From Arthrobacter jiangjiafuii (GTDB lineage: Bacteria; Actinomycetota; Actinomycetes; Actinomycetales; Micrococcaceae): 64,000 nt of DNA. A program made the position numbers and the translations under genes. The notes beneath the pieces are model-generated. The model ran no database searches. It was not told the DNA's origin and worked only from the letters and a program-made list of their open reading frames with translations. Each line of letters starts with the position of its first letter. The first letter of the stretch is position 1. Positions 20,043 through 31,190 of this stretch are shown here, in pieces. The stretch lies in the NCBI RefSeq assembly GCF_018622995.1, contig NZ_CP076022.1, forward strand, positions 806,001-870,000, written 5' to 3'.

Positions 20043-20674
20043 GCGCCCGCGAACAGATCCTGGAACGGCTGCGGTCGGCACTGCATGACAACCCTCCGGT
20101 GCCGCATATTCCGCGGCACTACCGGGAGCACTCGGGCCTGGACCGGGAGGAACGGATCCAGCTGCTGGTGGACCGGCTGGTGGATTACAAGGCCGGAGTC
20201 ACCGTGGTGGATGAGGCAGGGCTGGCTCCGCGGATCGCAGAATTGCTGGCCGGCGCGCACAGTTACGTGGTTCCCGAGGGGCTCGACGGCGGCTGGCTGG
20301 CCGACGCCGAAGCAGCCGCTCCGGGCCGCCGCCGCGTGGATACCCTCGAGGAACCGCTGAGCGTGGCGGAGCTGGACGCCGTGGACGCCGTCGTCACCGC
20401 GAGTGCGGTCGCCGTCGCAGAGACCGGCACGATCATCCTGGACGGCAGCCCCGACCAGGGCCGCCGCGCGATTTCGCTGGTTCCGGACCACCACATCTGC
20501 GTGGTGCGCAGCGATCACATAGCCGGGATCCTGCCCGAAGCGCTGCGCCGGCTGGACGGCACCCGCCCGCTGACCTGGATCAGCGGGCCCAGTGCAACGT
20601 CGGACATCGAACTGGAACGCGTCGAGGGAGTGCACGGCCCGCGGAACCTGGACGTCATCATCCTCCGGTCCTGA
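20039..20674 (+). CDS. lutC: L-lactate utilisation protein LutC
   Basis: LUD-domain protein of 211 residues, third component of the L-lactate oxidation system. Typical features are the N-terminal SAREQILERLR helix, the ASAVAVAETGTIIL strand and the LVPDHHICVV segment, followed by SGPSATSDIELERVEGVHGPR, of which the last part is the LUD signature. The ATG overlaps the lutB stop. The operon appears to end here, converging with an alpha/beta hydrolase gene. Confidence 0.9.
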   Translation: MSAREQILERLRSALHDNPPVPHIPRHYREHSGLDREERIQLLVDRLVDYKAGVTVVDEAGLAPRIAELLAGAHSYVVPEGLDGGWLADAEAAAPGRRRVDTLEEPLSVAELDAVDAVVTASAVAVAETGTIILDGSPDQGRRAISLVPDHHICVVRSDHIAGILPEALRRLDGTRPLTWISGPSATSDIELERVEGVHGPRNLDVIILRS

Positions 20675-20699
20675 TGGCCACCCCTGCGCCTGCGCCCGG

Positions 20700-21794
20700 C
20701 TAGGCGCTGAGCCGGATATCCGGTTGTGCATCCAGGCGCCGCCGGGCGGCACGCTCCTCCAACGGGTTCCGGGGCAGGGCCGTGACACCGGTGACCTGCT
20801 CCAGGAAGGCAACGGTCTCGTGCAGGGATTCCATCGCTTCGGGGCGGTGCAGCTGGAACTGATACTCGTGACCGAGCGCCGGGCGGTAGTTCTTCGGCCA
20901 GAACCGGCGGACCACCGGCACGCCAAGGTCCTGGAGCCGATCGGCCAGGGGCACTGACTGAGTGAGGGTCAGGTTGTCGCCGTTGCCGCCCGAAATGTAG
21001 GTCGGCGGAAAGCGGTGATCCACGTGCTTCGGAATGCACATATGGTCTGCGGCTTCGGTGGCGGCCCAGTCCTTTGATCCGGTGTAGGCCCAGAGGGCCT
21101 TCCGCAGGCCCCAGCCCACCGGGCCGGCCATGCGGGCCACTGACTCCAGATCGAAGACGCCGCAGTGCAACAGGATGCCGCAGAGCTGTTCCGGTCCCGC
21201 TGCGGGGACAGCCCCGGTGTCCCGGGCATACTCCGGGTTGGTGATGGCCAGCGCCAGCTGCGCGGCCAGCTGGGCACCGGCGGAGTCCCCGGCAAGGACA
21301 ATCCGGTCAGGGTCCAGTCCGTAGCGGTCCGCATGCTCGCGCACAAAGCCCAGCGCCGCGTTCAGCTCCTTCAGCGCCGCCGGATAAACCGCTTCCGGCG
21401 AGATCGAGTAGCCGACCCCGAGCACTGCGTAACCGTATCCGGCAAGGACTTTCAGGTACGGCGCCACGTCTTCCGTGGAACCGGAAATCCACGCTCCGCC
21501 GTGGATCCACATCACCACGGGCAGCGGTTTCCGGGCCGCATTCTCGGGAAGGAACAGGTCCAGGGTCGGTTTGGCAGCTGAGCCCAGATAGTGCAGGCCC
21601 CGGTGGCCGGTGACCGTGAACCGGGGAATATGGGGGAGGATCTTCTTTACCGGGACCTTGCCCGCGCCGGCGAAGACTCCGCGGATGAGCCATGTCGAGG
21701 GCAGGGGATGCCGCCCAAGCGCTACAGCAGCACTGATTCCGGCAGCGGCCACTCCGGCCAGGAGCCCCGCCGCAGTATGCGAGGAGAGCTTCAT
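20700..21794 (-). CDS. Alpha/beta hydrolase (HSL/carboxylesterase type)
   Basis: A 364-residue esterase or lipase. A hydrophobic N-terminal segment of about 25 residues may anchor it to the membrane. The oxyanion-hole HGG is at residues 98-100 (WIHGGAW), the nucleophile Ser at 171 (AGDSAGAQ) and the probable catalytic His in GHEYQF near residue 320. Its substrate is unknown. It is clearly related along its length to the protein at 28139-29209, where the nucleophile is lost. Confidence 0.82.
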   Translation of the reverse strand: MKLSSHTAAGLLAGVAAAGISAAVALGRHPLPSTWLIRGVFAGAGKVPVKKILPHIPRFTVTGHRGLHYLGSAAKPTLDLFLPENAARKPLPVVMWIHGGAWISGSTEDVAPYLKVLAGYGYAVLGVGYSISPEAVYPAALKELNAALGFVREHADRYGLDPDRIVLAGDSAGAQLAAQLALAITNPEYARDTGAVPAAGPEQLCGILLHCGVFDLESVARMAGPVGWGLRKALWAYTGSKDWAATEAADHMCIPKHVDHRFPPTYISGGNGDNLTLTQSVPLADRLQDLGVPVVRRFWPKNYRPALGHEYQFQLHRPEAMESLHETVAFLEQVTGVTALPRNPLEERAARRRLDAQPDIRLSA

Positions 21795-22023
21795 CCTTTT
21801 AAGCTAGGGCCCTGAATTCAGCGGCTTTTTGCCGGTTCCCCGCCGGCAAGCGGTACACCGCTGCCCCCTGCGAGGAATCTCATGCCACCTGGTGTCCGGC
21901 GGCACTACGTGTTTTCCGGGCAGTTACCCCGATTCTCTCTGGCGCACCGACACGCAGCTTCGTACTGTTCCCCTCCCGCGGCGGATTTTCAGCCGTCACT
22001 GGCGGAACACAAGGGGGGGGCAC

Positions 22024-22611
22024 ATGTGGTGGTTTTTCCTGGCCGGGATCGTGGCCGGCACGATTTTGGGTGCGGTGGCGTGTGGATTTCTCCTGCACTG
22101 GCTGCAGAGTGCCCGCGAGAAGAGGGCATTGCAGGCCCTGGTCACCCATGTTCATTTGAAAAGGGCGCTGGCTGAGGGCGGGCCGGGGGTCCTTGAACCG
22201 GACCATGACGCTGCCCGCTGCCGCTCGGCCGTCGCCGACGTCCGCCAGCAGGTCCGCGACACGCTGAGCGAACTGCGCCCGGGTTCCTCTTCGCCAACGG
22301 CAGTGCTGCTGGAAATGCACCGGGCGTGCGACGCGTACCTGCGGGAAACCGACCGCAACGGACGGAACTACGAGGCCAGGCTGCGCGTGTTGCGCCCGGT
22401 GCTCAACGAGGGCGCCCGCAGGCTCAGCGGTGCCAGGCACGTCCAGTACCTGGCACCCGGCCAGCGGGAGGCGGCGCATGGAACGACCCTGCCCGCTGCC
22501 CGGCCCGAGCCGGGAGGTGACCGGAGCTGGACACGAGGCGAGGGGCGGGCCGAAGCCCGGACCGATGCCCGGCACAAAAGTGAGCGGCGGATGCCGCAGC
22601 GAATTCCCTGA
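22024..22611 (+). CDS. Hypothetical membrane-anchored protein
   Basis: A 195-residue protein with one N-terminal membrane helix (residues 3-27, FFLAGIVAGTILGAVACGFLL within it). A charged region rich in Arg, Ala and Glu with helical heptad-like spacing follows, then a disordered Arg/Glu-rich tail. I recognise no domain. The start is preceded by a run of eight G four bases before the ATG. It converges with the second ligM copy. Confidence 0.5.
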   Translation: MWWFFLAGIVAGTILGAVACGFLLHWLQSAREKRALQALVTHVHLKRALAEGGPGVLEPDHDAARCRSAVADVRQQVRDTLSELRPGSSSPTAVLLEMHRACDAYLRETDRNGRNYEARLRVLRPVLNEGARRLSGARHVQYLAPGQREAAHGTTLPAARPEPGGDRSWTRGEGRAEARTDARHKSERRMPQRIP

Positions 22612-22658
22612 GTCAGCGGAACCCGCTGCGGCATCCGCCGCACTGCCTCGCCGCCGGA

Positions 22659-25360
<2,702 letters not shown>

Positions 25361-25369
25361 CGGCGGCCA

Positions 25370-25397
25370 CGGCCGGCGCTCAGGCGGGCGCCGGCCG
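25370..25397. terminator. Hairpin between convergent genes
   Basis: CGGCCGGCGC (25370-25379), an 8-base loop and GCGCCGGCCG (25388-25397) form a perfect 10-bp stem. It lies between the converging binding-protein and metF-like genes. There is no T-tract. Confidence 0.55.
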
Positions 25398-25400
25398 CGG

Positions 25401-26273
25401 TTACCGTTGGTGCCGGTCCTGGTAATCCCGCACCCAGTCGGCCGTGGCCTTGATCCCGCCGAAGGTGTAGAAGTGCAGCCGCACCTCACCGTGGACGGCC
25501 GGTGAGTAGGCCTTGGCCAGGTCCTGGATGAACCGGTCCGGGCCCGCTGTTCCCAGAAGGTTGGTCAGGGAGAACCCGTACTTGTGCGCGATTCCTGCCG
25601 AGGAAGCGACTCCGAAGCGGCGCGCGTAGCCCAGGAGCCGCTTCACGCCGGCCGGTCCGGGGACGCCGATCCGGACCGGTGCCTTTACCCCGCGCCCGCG
25701 GAGCTCCTGGAGCCAGGCCAGGACCGGATCCACGTCGAAGCCAAACTGCGTGGTGATCGAAGCGTCCAGGCCGGCCTCCTCCAGCGCCTGGATCTTGTCC
25801 TCCAACGCTGCCCACAAGGTGTCGGTGCCGATGTCGGGGTGTCCTTCGGGGTAGCCGCTGATGCTCACGCCCCGAACCCCGTGCCCGGGCAGCAGACCGG
25901 TCCGGATCACGGACAGCGCGTCGGGATACGGCCCGAGCGGAGTGACGGGATCCCCGCCGACCACAAACAGTTCGCGTGCTGCGTCCACTTCCTCCAGCGA
26001 GGCCAGGTATTTCTCCAGCTCAGCCTGGGATTCCAGCCTCCGGGCGGAGATGTGCGGCACCGGAACAAAGCCGCCGGCAGCCACGGCTGCCGCTGCGGAG
26101 ACCCGCAGCGGCAGGTCCTCGTTGCCCAGGTAGGTGACGTTGATACGGGTTCCCTGCGGAATAGACGCTTGGGCGGCATGAAGCGCATCAACGTCCTTGC
26201 CGGTCATTTCCAGCGAGAAACCGGTGAGCAGGCGGGCAGCGGCGGAGGGTGTTCCCGCGGGGGCGTCAGTCAT
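25401..26273 (-). CDS. metF: Methylenetetrahydrofolate reductase family protein
   Basis: A 290-residue TIM-barrel protein. It begins with FSLEMTGKDVDALHAA, the FAD-binding opening of the family, and has the LFVVGGDP strand near residue 110, SISGYPEGHP near 145 with the conserved PEGHP motif, and a TTQFGFD strand. It should interconvert methylene- and methyl-tetrahydrofolate. Beside a LigM-type demethylase this suggests recycling of the methyl-THF formed, as in the ligM-metF arrangement of Sphingobium. The ATG at 26273 gives the family N-terminus; a longer frame upstream looks non-coding. Confidence 0.8.
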   Translation of the reverse strand: MTDAPAGTPSAAARLLTGFSLEMTGKDVDALHAAQASIPQGTRINVTYLGNEDLPLRVSAAAAVAAGGFVPVPHISARRLESQAELEKYLASLEEVDAARELFVVGGDPVTPLGPYPDALSVIRTGLLPGHGVRGVSISGYPEGHPDIGTDTLWAALEDKIQALEEAGLDASITTQFGFDVDPVLAWLQELRGRGVKAPVRIGVPGPAGVKRLLGYARRFGVASSAGIAHKYGFSLTNLLGTAGPDRFIQDLAKAYSPAVHGEVRLHFYTFGGIKATADWVRDYQDRHQR

Positions 26274-26328
26274 GCGCGCTACCCTAGCGGCCGCAGAAAC
26301 GGCTGTCCACGAAGGTGGCTCTGCAAAC

Positions 26329-27786
26329 CTAGAACTGCCCGGAGCTGCCGGAACCGGAAAAGCTGCCGCCGGAGCTGCCGTACCCGGTCGAGGAGGAGGC
26401 CGAGCTTCGGGCGGCCTCCACACTGCTGGTGGCGTGCTGGATCCCGGAGGAGAAACTACCGACCGAGTAATAGAAGTAGGCGGGGAACGCCGTGTCCACG
26501 ATGCCTGGACGGTAGTCGTTGCGGCGCCTGCCCGGACCGGCGGCCTTGTCCAGCTCCTTCTGCATGAGCTTGCGCTCACTGTCCGTCTTCGCCTGGGCCG
26601 CAATCACCGTTCCCGCGTGGTTCTTCAGCAGATCCGAGAGTTCAGCGCGGCCTGCCTTGATGACGTCCAGCGCTTGGTCCGGGGTGATCCGGCCGTCCGC
26701 CAGCGCGGCGGATGCAGCATCCAGGTCTTCGCGGGCCTGCTGCCGGAAGGCCCGCAGGGCGTGGGCGGTTGCGGAATCCTTGGCTGCCGCGTCCTTGCCA
26801 TGCAGCAGGCCATCGAGGCTGTCCAGGTCTTCACGGAGCGGCGCGGTTTGACGGTCCCATGCCCGTTCCCAGCCCGGGGCCTTGTTCAGCAGCGCGTTGG
26901 TATCGGCAATGACGTCGTCCAACCCGTCCAGCTCCGTGGCCGCCTCGGCGTATTCCTCCACGGTTGCCGTGCTGCTGCGTCTTTTCAGGTCCGCCGAGGA
27001 GAGGGCATGGGCGGCATTGTCCAGGGCGGTCGCCTTGTTGTAGCGGGTCATGAACGTCCGGTATTCCTCCAGCACCCGGGAGCCGTAGGAGGAATCGGAG
27101 GGAATGGTATTGGCGTTGACCTCGGTGGCGTCCAGGTCCCGGGTGACGCTGGAGTAGCTGGCGTCGCCTGTGGTGAGGAGCTTGCGGTTCTTGCGCTGCC
27201 GGTTCCGGCGCACCAGCACATACGTGATGGTTGAGCCGGCCGCGGCCACCGCGGCAACTACCGCGCCGAAGATGGCGCCGGGGGAGAGGTACCAGGGCCG
27301 GTTGATCAGTTTGGCGGCCTCTTCGACGGCCGCTACGGTACCGTCCGTCCACTGCGCTTCCCGGAAGAGGTCATTGGTTTGCTCTCGAATGTCCTCCTGC
27401 TGGTTCAGGGGGATCTTCCGGTCCTCGCCATAGTAGGTACCGGTCCAGCGGCCCACCGGATCGAGCGCAAAGATGAAAAGGCCGTCGGCCCATTTCTGGC
27501 CGTCTTCACTGAGCCACTCGGGGTGTTCCGCCCGCGCGAAACGCAGTACTTCCTCATTCAGGATGGTGTCGTTGTCGCTGTTGGCCGGACCGTTGTAGGT
27601 GTACACGGCAACGGTGGTGGGCTCGCGGAACTCGATGTCCTCCAGCGCCGGCAGCAGCGTGTTGGCATCCAGGATGCCGGCGGTATCCTCGACAACCACC
27701 TCCTCAGGCGTAACGGCGGCAGCCGCGGTGGCTCCGCCGGCCAGCGTTATGACGAGCAGCAGCATGGTGGCTAATATCCGGCGCAT
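26329..27786 (-). CDS. DUF5129-type secreted/membrane protein
   Basis: A 485-residue protein with a Sec-like signal sequence (residues 1-24, ending near AAAAV). A TPM-like extracellular domain follows (VVEDTAGILD, WADGLFIFALDP), then a single membrane helix near residues 171-195, a basic stretch (RRNRQRKNRK), and a long helical Ala/Asp/Glu-rich cytoplasmic region. It ends in a Ser/Gly-rich tail. This matches the DUF5129 pattern as I remember it. The function is unknown. It appears to be transcribed alone. Confidence 0.65.
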   Translation of the reverse strand: MRRILATMLLLVITLAGGATAAAAVTPEEVVVEDTAGILDANTLLPALEDIEFREPTTVAVYTYNGPANSDNDTILNEEVLRFARAEHPEWLSEDGQKWADGLFIFALDPVGRWTGTYYGEDRKIPLNQQEDIREQTNDLFREAQWTDGTVAAVEEAAKLINRPWYLSPGAIFGAVVAAVAAAGSTITYVLVRRNRQRKNRKLLTTGDASYSSVTRDLDATEVNANTIPSDSSYGSRVLEEYRTFMTRYNKATALDNAAHALSSADLKRRSSTATVEEYAEAATELDGLDDVIADTNALLNKAPGWERAWDRQTAPLREDLDSLDGLLHGKDAAAKDSATAHALRAFRQQAREDLDAASAALADGRITPDQALDVIKAGRAELSDLLKNHAGTVIAAQAKTDSERKLMQKELDKAAGPGRRRNDYRPGIVDTAFPAYFYYSVGSFSSGIQHATSSVEAARSSASSSTGYGSSGGSFSGSGSSGQF

Positions 27787-27891
27787 GGGTCCCCTGGTAG
27801 TGGAATCGGCTTTGGTCCGAGACTAGCGGCTGCCTGCGCGGGGCGCAGTATCCGGTGGGTGCCGGAAAGCCGCGCGGTTTCCAGGGGCCGG

Positions 27892-28122
27892 CTAGATCAG
27901 CATGGCGCTCCGCACCTGCTCCTCCGCACCTGCTCCTCCGCCCCCAGTCGAGCTGACACGGCCGGCCACGAGCACGAAGTAGGTGTCCGCCGCCTGCAGC
28001 GCAAAGCCGATGTGCTGCTCCACCAGCAGCACGTGCATGCCTGAGCGGGAGGCCAGACCCATGATCGTCTGCTCGATTTCGGCCACCACATTGGGCTGGA
28101 TGCCCTCGGTTGGTTCCTCAAC
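27892..28122 (-). pseudogene. urtE: C-terminal remnant of a urea ABC transporter ATPase (urtE)
   Basis: The last 76 codons of an UrtE/LivF-type ATPase remain. The fragment opens inside the Walker B region (VEEPTEGIQPNVVAEIE, normally LDEPTEGIQP), continues through LLVEQHIGFALQAAD, the H-loop, and ends at a natural-looking C-terminus. A TAG lies directly before the first homologous codon, and the Walker A and signature motifs are missing. No other urt gene is present. It cannot encode a working ATPase and marks a deletion or rearrangement boundary next to the hydrolase gene at 28139. Confidence 0.75.
27908..27941. repeat. 14-bp tandem repeat in the urtE remnant
   Basis: The unit CTCCGCACCTGCTC occurs at 27908-27921 and 27922-27935, with the first six bases of a third copy following. 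The unit is not a multiple of three, so a recent duplication would shift the frame, which is tolerable only in a dead gene. Confidence 0.7.
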
Positions 28123-28138
28123 CTAGGTGACTCATGTT

Positions 28139-29209
28139 TCATGCTTTTAGGGTTTGCGTTTTCCCGGCATCTCTTTTGTTGCGTATGCTTTTCGCCGGTA
28201 TATCAACGGCGCACACCTCCGCCAGAAACGCGAGTGTTTCAGCCAGTGTCTGCCGTGCTTCCGGCCGGTTCAGATGGAACTGATACTCGTGCGGCAGGGC
28301 AGGGGAATGGCCGGCGGGCCAAAACCGGGTCCGGACAGCCGTCCCGAGGGCGGCGAGCCGGGCGGCCAACGGCACCGATTGGGAGCCGGTCAGGCTGTCG
28401 CCGTTACCGCCGGCGATCAAGGCGGGCGGGAAACGGGCAGTGACGTGGTCCAGGACGGACATTTGCGCACCGGCCGGAGTGGAGGACCAGTCCCGGTTGC
28501 CGGTGTAGGCCCAAAGCGCCGTCTTGAAACCCCAGCCAAGGACCCCGCGCAGCCCGGCCAGGGCGGCAAGGTCGTAGACCCCGCAGTGAAGGATGACCCC
28601 ACGCAGATCTGCTGCCGCCAGGGCCGGCGGCAGCCCGGTGACGCGGCCATAGTCCGGATTGGTGGCCAGCACGGCCAGCTGGGCGGCCAGCTGCGCGCCG
28701 GCGGGGTCCCCGGCCAGCACGATCCGCTGCGGGTCCAGCCCGAGTTCCCCGGCACGGTCCTGCAGGAAGGCCAGCGCTTCAGTCAGCTCCCGGACAGCCT
28801 GTGGATAGGTGCCCCGCGGGGCAATCGTGTAATCCACTCCGGCTGCGGCGTAACCGTGGGACGCCAGGATGCGCAGATAGGGTTCGACGTCGTTCCGGCT
28901 GCCGGAGAGCCAGGCCCCGCCGTGGATCCACACCACCAGGGGTGCCGGGCCCGGGGCATCCCGGGGAACAAACAGATCCAGCCGTCCTCCGCCGCGCGAG
29001 GCGGGGGCATACCGCAGGCCGCGGTGTTCGGTGATGCCGGTAGCCGGTGCGTGCGGACGCATGAGGCCGGCCACCTGCCGGGCGCCGCGGGCGAACACGG
29101 CGCGGATGAGCAGGGCCGAAGGCCACGGGCTGAGGCGGACGGCGGCCACGGCGGCGGCGGCCAGGCCCGCTGCGGCCAGGCGCGGCGTGGAAACAGGGAA
29201 ACGGTGCAT
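28139..29209 (-). CDS. Alpha/beta hydrolase-like protein lacking the catalytic serine
   Basis: A 356-residue paralogue of the esterase at 20700-21794, with the same N-terminal hydrophobic segment and matching motifs throughout: WIHGGAW near residue 97, CGVYDL, GGNGDSLT and PHEYQF. The nucleophile elbow reads AGDPAGAQ: residue 169 is Pro (codon CCC) where the paralogue has Ser. With no serine it should not work by the usual mechanism. The last 20 residues, rich in Lys and Arg, have no counterpart in the paralogue and abut the urtE remnant. It is either a decaying gene or a non-enzymatic protein. Confidence 0.7.
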   Translation of the reverse strand: MHRFPVSTPRLAAAGLAAAAVAAVRLSPWPSALLIRAVFARGARQVAGLMRPHAPATGITEHRGLRYAPASRGGGRLDLFVPRDAPGPAPLVVWIHGGAWLSGSRNDVEPYLRILASHGYAAAGVDYTIAPRGTYPQAVRELTEALAFLQDRAGELGLDPQRIVLAGDPAGAQLAAQLAVLATNPDYGRVTGLPPALAAADLRGVILHCGVYDLAALAGLRGVLGWGFKTALWAYTGNRDWSSTPAGAQMSVLDHVTARFPPALIAGGNGDSLTGSQSVPLAARLAALGTAVRTRFWPAGHSPALPHEYQFHLNRPEARQTLAETLAFLAEVCAVDIPAKSIRNKRDAGKTQTLKA

Positions 29210-29238
29210 ATCCCCACCCTAGGACGGCCGGCCGAAAG

Positions 29239-30975
29239 TTACGGCAGCATCCAGCCGAGCACCGGGGTGGACTGCAGGAAGACAATCACGCACAGGGCCA
29301 GCAGCAGCCCCACGCTCCAGCCCACCACTTTGCGCAGCAGCACGGATTCCTGGCCGCTCATGTTCACCGCGGCAGCGCCGATGGCCAGGTTCTGTGGGCT
29401 GATCAACTTACCCATGACGCCGCCTCCGGTATTGGCGGCGACCATCAGCTTGGGATCGATCCCGGCCTGCGCCCCGGCGGTCTCCTGCAGCTTGGCGAAG
29501 AGCGCATTCGCTGACGTGTCGGACCCGGTCACCGCCGTGCCGATCCAGCCCAGCACGGGGGAGAGGAACGCGAAGAACGCGCCGGTTCCGGCAAGCCAGG
29601 TGCCGATCGACACGGTCTGCCCGGAGAAGTTCATGACATAGGCCAGGGCCAGCACCGCCAGGATGGTCAGTGCCGCCGAACGCAGGCGCACTGCGGTGCG
29701 GCCGATCTCGCGTACCGCGTTGCCGGGGCTCAGCGGATACCGGCCGCCGTCGTCGAACCGCGAATAGACCAGCGCCACGATCAGGCCGCTGATCAACAAC
29801 AGCGTGCCCGGACTGATCAGCCATTCAAAGTCGTAAACGGTGGAGGACAGGCGCTCTCCGTTGGCGTCGAGCAGGGCGTCATGCAGGATCGGCCAGGGGA
29901 TTTCGATGATGGTTTTTGCCAGGGTTTCCGGGATGTTGATGCCCCAGGTCCACAGATTCACGATGCCGAAGACAGCGATCACCAGCACATAGGGAAAGAG
30001 CGCCATCCAGGCCCGGCCGGGGGTCAGCCGGTCCGCGGCGGTGTCACCGGCAGCCGTGCCCACATCCGCTGACCCGGCCCCCGAGGGGCTCCAGCCCGAC
30101 GCGCGGGCCTCGGCCAGTTCGCGGCTCATCCGGGCGCCGGCCTCCTGCCCGTTGCGTGGATGCCAGAGGCGCAGGAAGCCGACGGCGGCAGCCATCGCCA
30201 GGAGCGAGGCAATGATGTCGGTCAGTTCGTAGGAGAAGTAGTTCGAGCACAGGAACTGGGCCACGGAGAAGACGACGCCGGTGGCCACGGCTACCGGCCA
30301 GCAGTCGCGCAACCCGCGGGTTCCGTCGAGGATGAACAACAGGACCAGGGGAATGAAGACGGCCAGCAGCGGGGTCTGCCGGCCCACCACTGCGGCGATT
30401 TCCTCGCCTGTGTAGTCGGTGAGGTTCGCCGCCGTCGTAATGGGAATGGCGAGGGCGCCGAAGGCCACGGGTGCGGTGTTGGCGACCAGTACCGCGCTCG
30501 CAGCCCGCACCGGTGCGATCCCCAGGGCCAGGAGCATGGTCACGGTGATGGCCACCGGGGCGCCGAACCCGGCCAGCGCCTCAAGCAGCCCGCCGAAGCA
30601 GAAGGCCACCAGGATGGCCTGGACCCGCAGGTCGCCGCCGCCCACCGCGTCGAACACACGGCGCAGGTCCTCGAACCGGCCGCTGAGCACCGTGACCTGG
30701 TAAAGCCACACGGCCATGATGATGATCCAGACCACCGGGAACAAACCGAAGGCAGCCCCCTGCGTGGCGGAAAGCAGGGCCAGTCCGGCGGGCATCCCGA
30801 AGCCGAATACCGCGATCACCAGGGCGGACAGCAGGGCGAGGCCGCCGGCCACATAGGCCTTGGTCTTGGCGAAGGCCAGCAGCAGGAAGAACACCAGCAG
30901 CGGGACCAGCCCCAGAAGGGCGGACAGCGTGACGCTGCCGGCCACCGCGTCGGTGGCGGATGTGAAGCTTTCCAT
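29239..30975 (-). CDS. lldP: L-lactate permease
   Basis: A 578-residue membrane protein of the LctP/LldP family with 12 or more hydrophobic segments. Recognisable family motifs are FCFGGLLEALAGFGAPVAI near residue 110, LVANTAPVAFGALAIPI near 145, and TGSDTSANALFAKLQ with NTGGGVMGKLISPQNLAIG in the C-terminal third. It imports lactate (or glycolate) with protons. The ATG at 30975 has a perfect GGAGG seven bases upstream; a longer frame upstream is not coding-like. It supplies the lutABC and D-lactate dehydrogenase systems earlier in the window. Confidence 0.88.
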   Translation of the reverse strand: MESFTSATDAVAGSVTLSALLGLVPLLVFFLLLAFAKTKAYVAGGLALLSALVIAVFGFGMPAGLALLSATQGAAFGLFPVVWIIIMAVWLYQVTVLSGRFEDLRRVFDAVGGGDLRVQAILVAFCFGGLLEALAGFGAPVAITVTMLLALGIAPVRAASAVLVANTAPVAFGALAIPITTAANLTDYTGEEIAAVVGRQTPLLAVFIPLVLLFILDGTRGLRDCWPVAVATGVVFSVAQFLCSNYFSYELTDIIASLLAMAAAVGFLRLWHPRNGQEAGARMSRELAEARASGWSPSGAGSADVGTAAGDTAADRLTPGRAWMALFPYVLVIAVFGIVNLWTWGINIPETLAKTIIEIPWPILHDALLDANGERLSSTVYDFEWLISPGTLLLISGLIVALVYSRFDDGGRYPLSPGNAVREIGRTAVRLRSAALTILAVLALAYVMNFSGQTVSIGTWLAGTGAFFAFLSPVLGWIGTAVTGSDTSANALFAKLQETAGAQAGIDPKLMVAANTGGGVMGKLISPQNLAIGAAAVNMSGQESVLLRKVVGWSVGLLLALCVIVFLQSTPVLGWMLP

Positions 30976-31061
30976 GGAAACCTCCGGACTGCGCCGGACG
31001 GCGCCAACGGCTATGGCGGCGGGGTTCGCCCGCCGTGGCTGCAGCCGCTGCCGGCTGGCCC

Positions 31062-31093
31062 TCCCCAAGGTTAAGACAGCTCAGCCTTGGGGA
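31062..31093. promoter_or_regulatory. Operator-like inverted repeat upstream of lldP
   Basis: TCCCCAAGG (31062-31070), 14 bases, CCTTGGGGA (31085-31093) are perfect arms about 90 bases upstream of the lldP start. The arm length and spacing suit a dimeric regulator. It could be a lactate-responsive site; no regulator gene is adjacent. Confidence 0.35.
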
Positions 31094-31190
31094 ATCCGAC
31101 TACGGGGGAAATACCTGCCAAGCACCGCGCGGGCTTGACGGCGAAGGTCCGGCAGGCGACGGCCGGCAGCGGGGAATGGCTGATCCGGCG

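Noticed and set aside
18192-20081. 629-codon open frame on the minus strand
   Set aside because: Antisense to lutA and lutB, which are certain; no motif in the translation.
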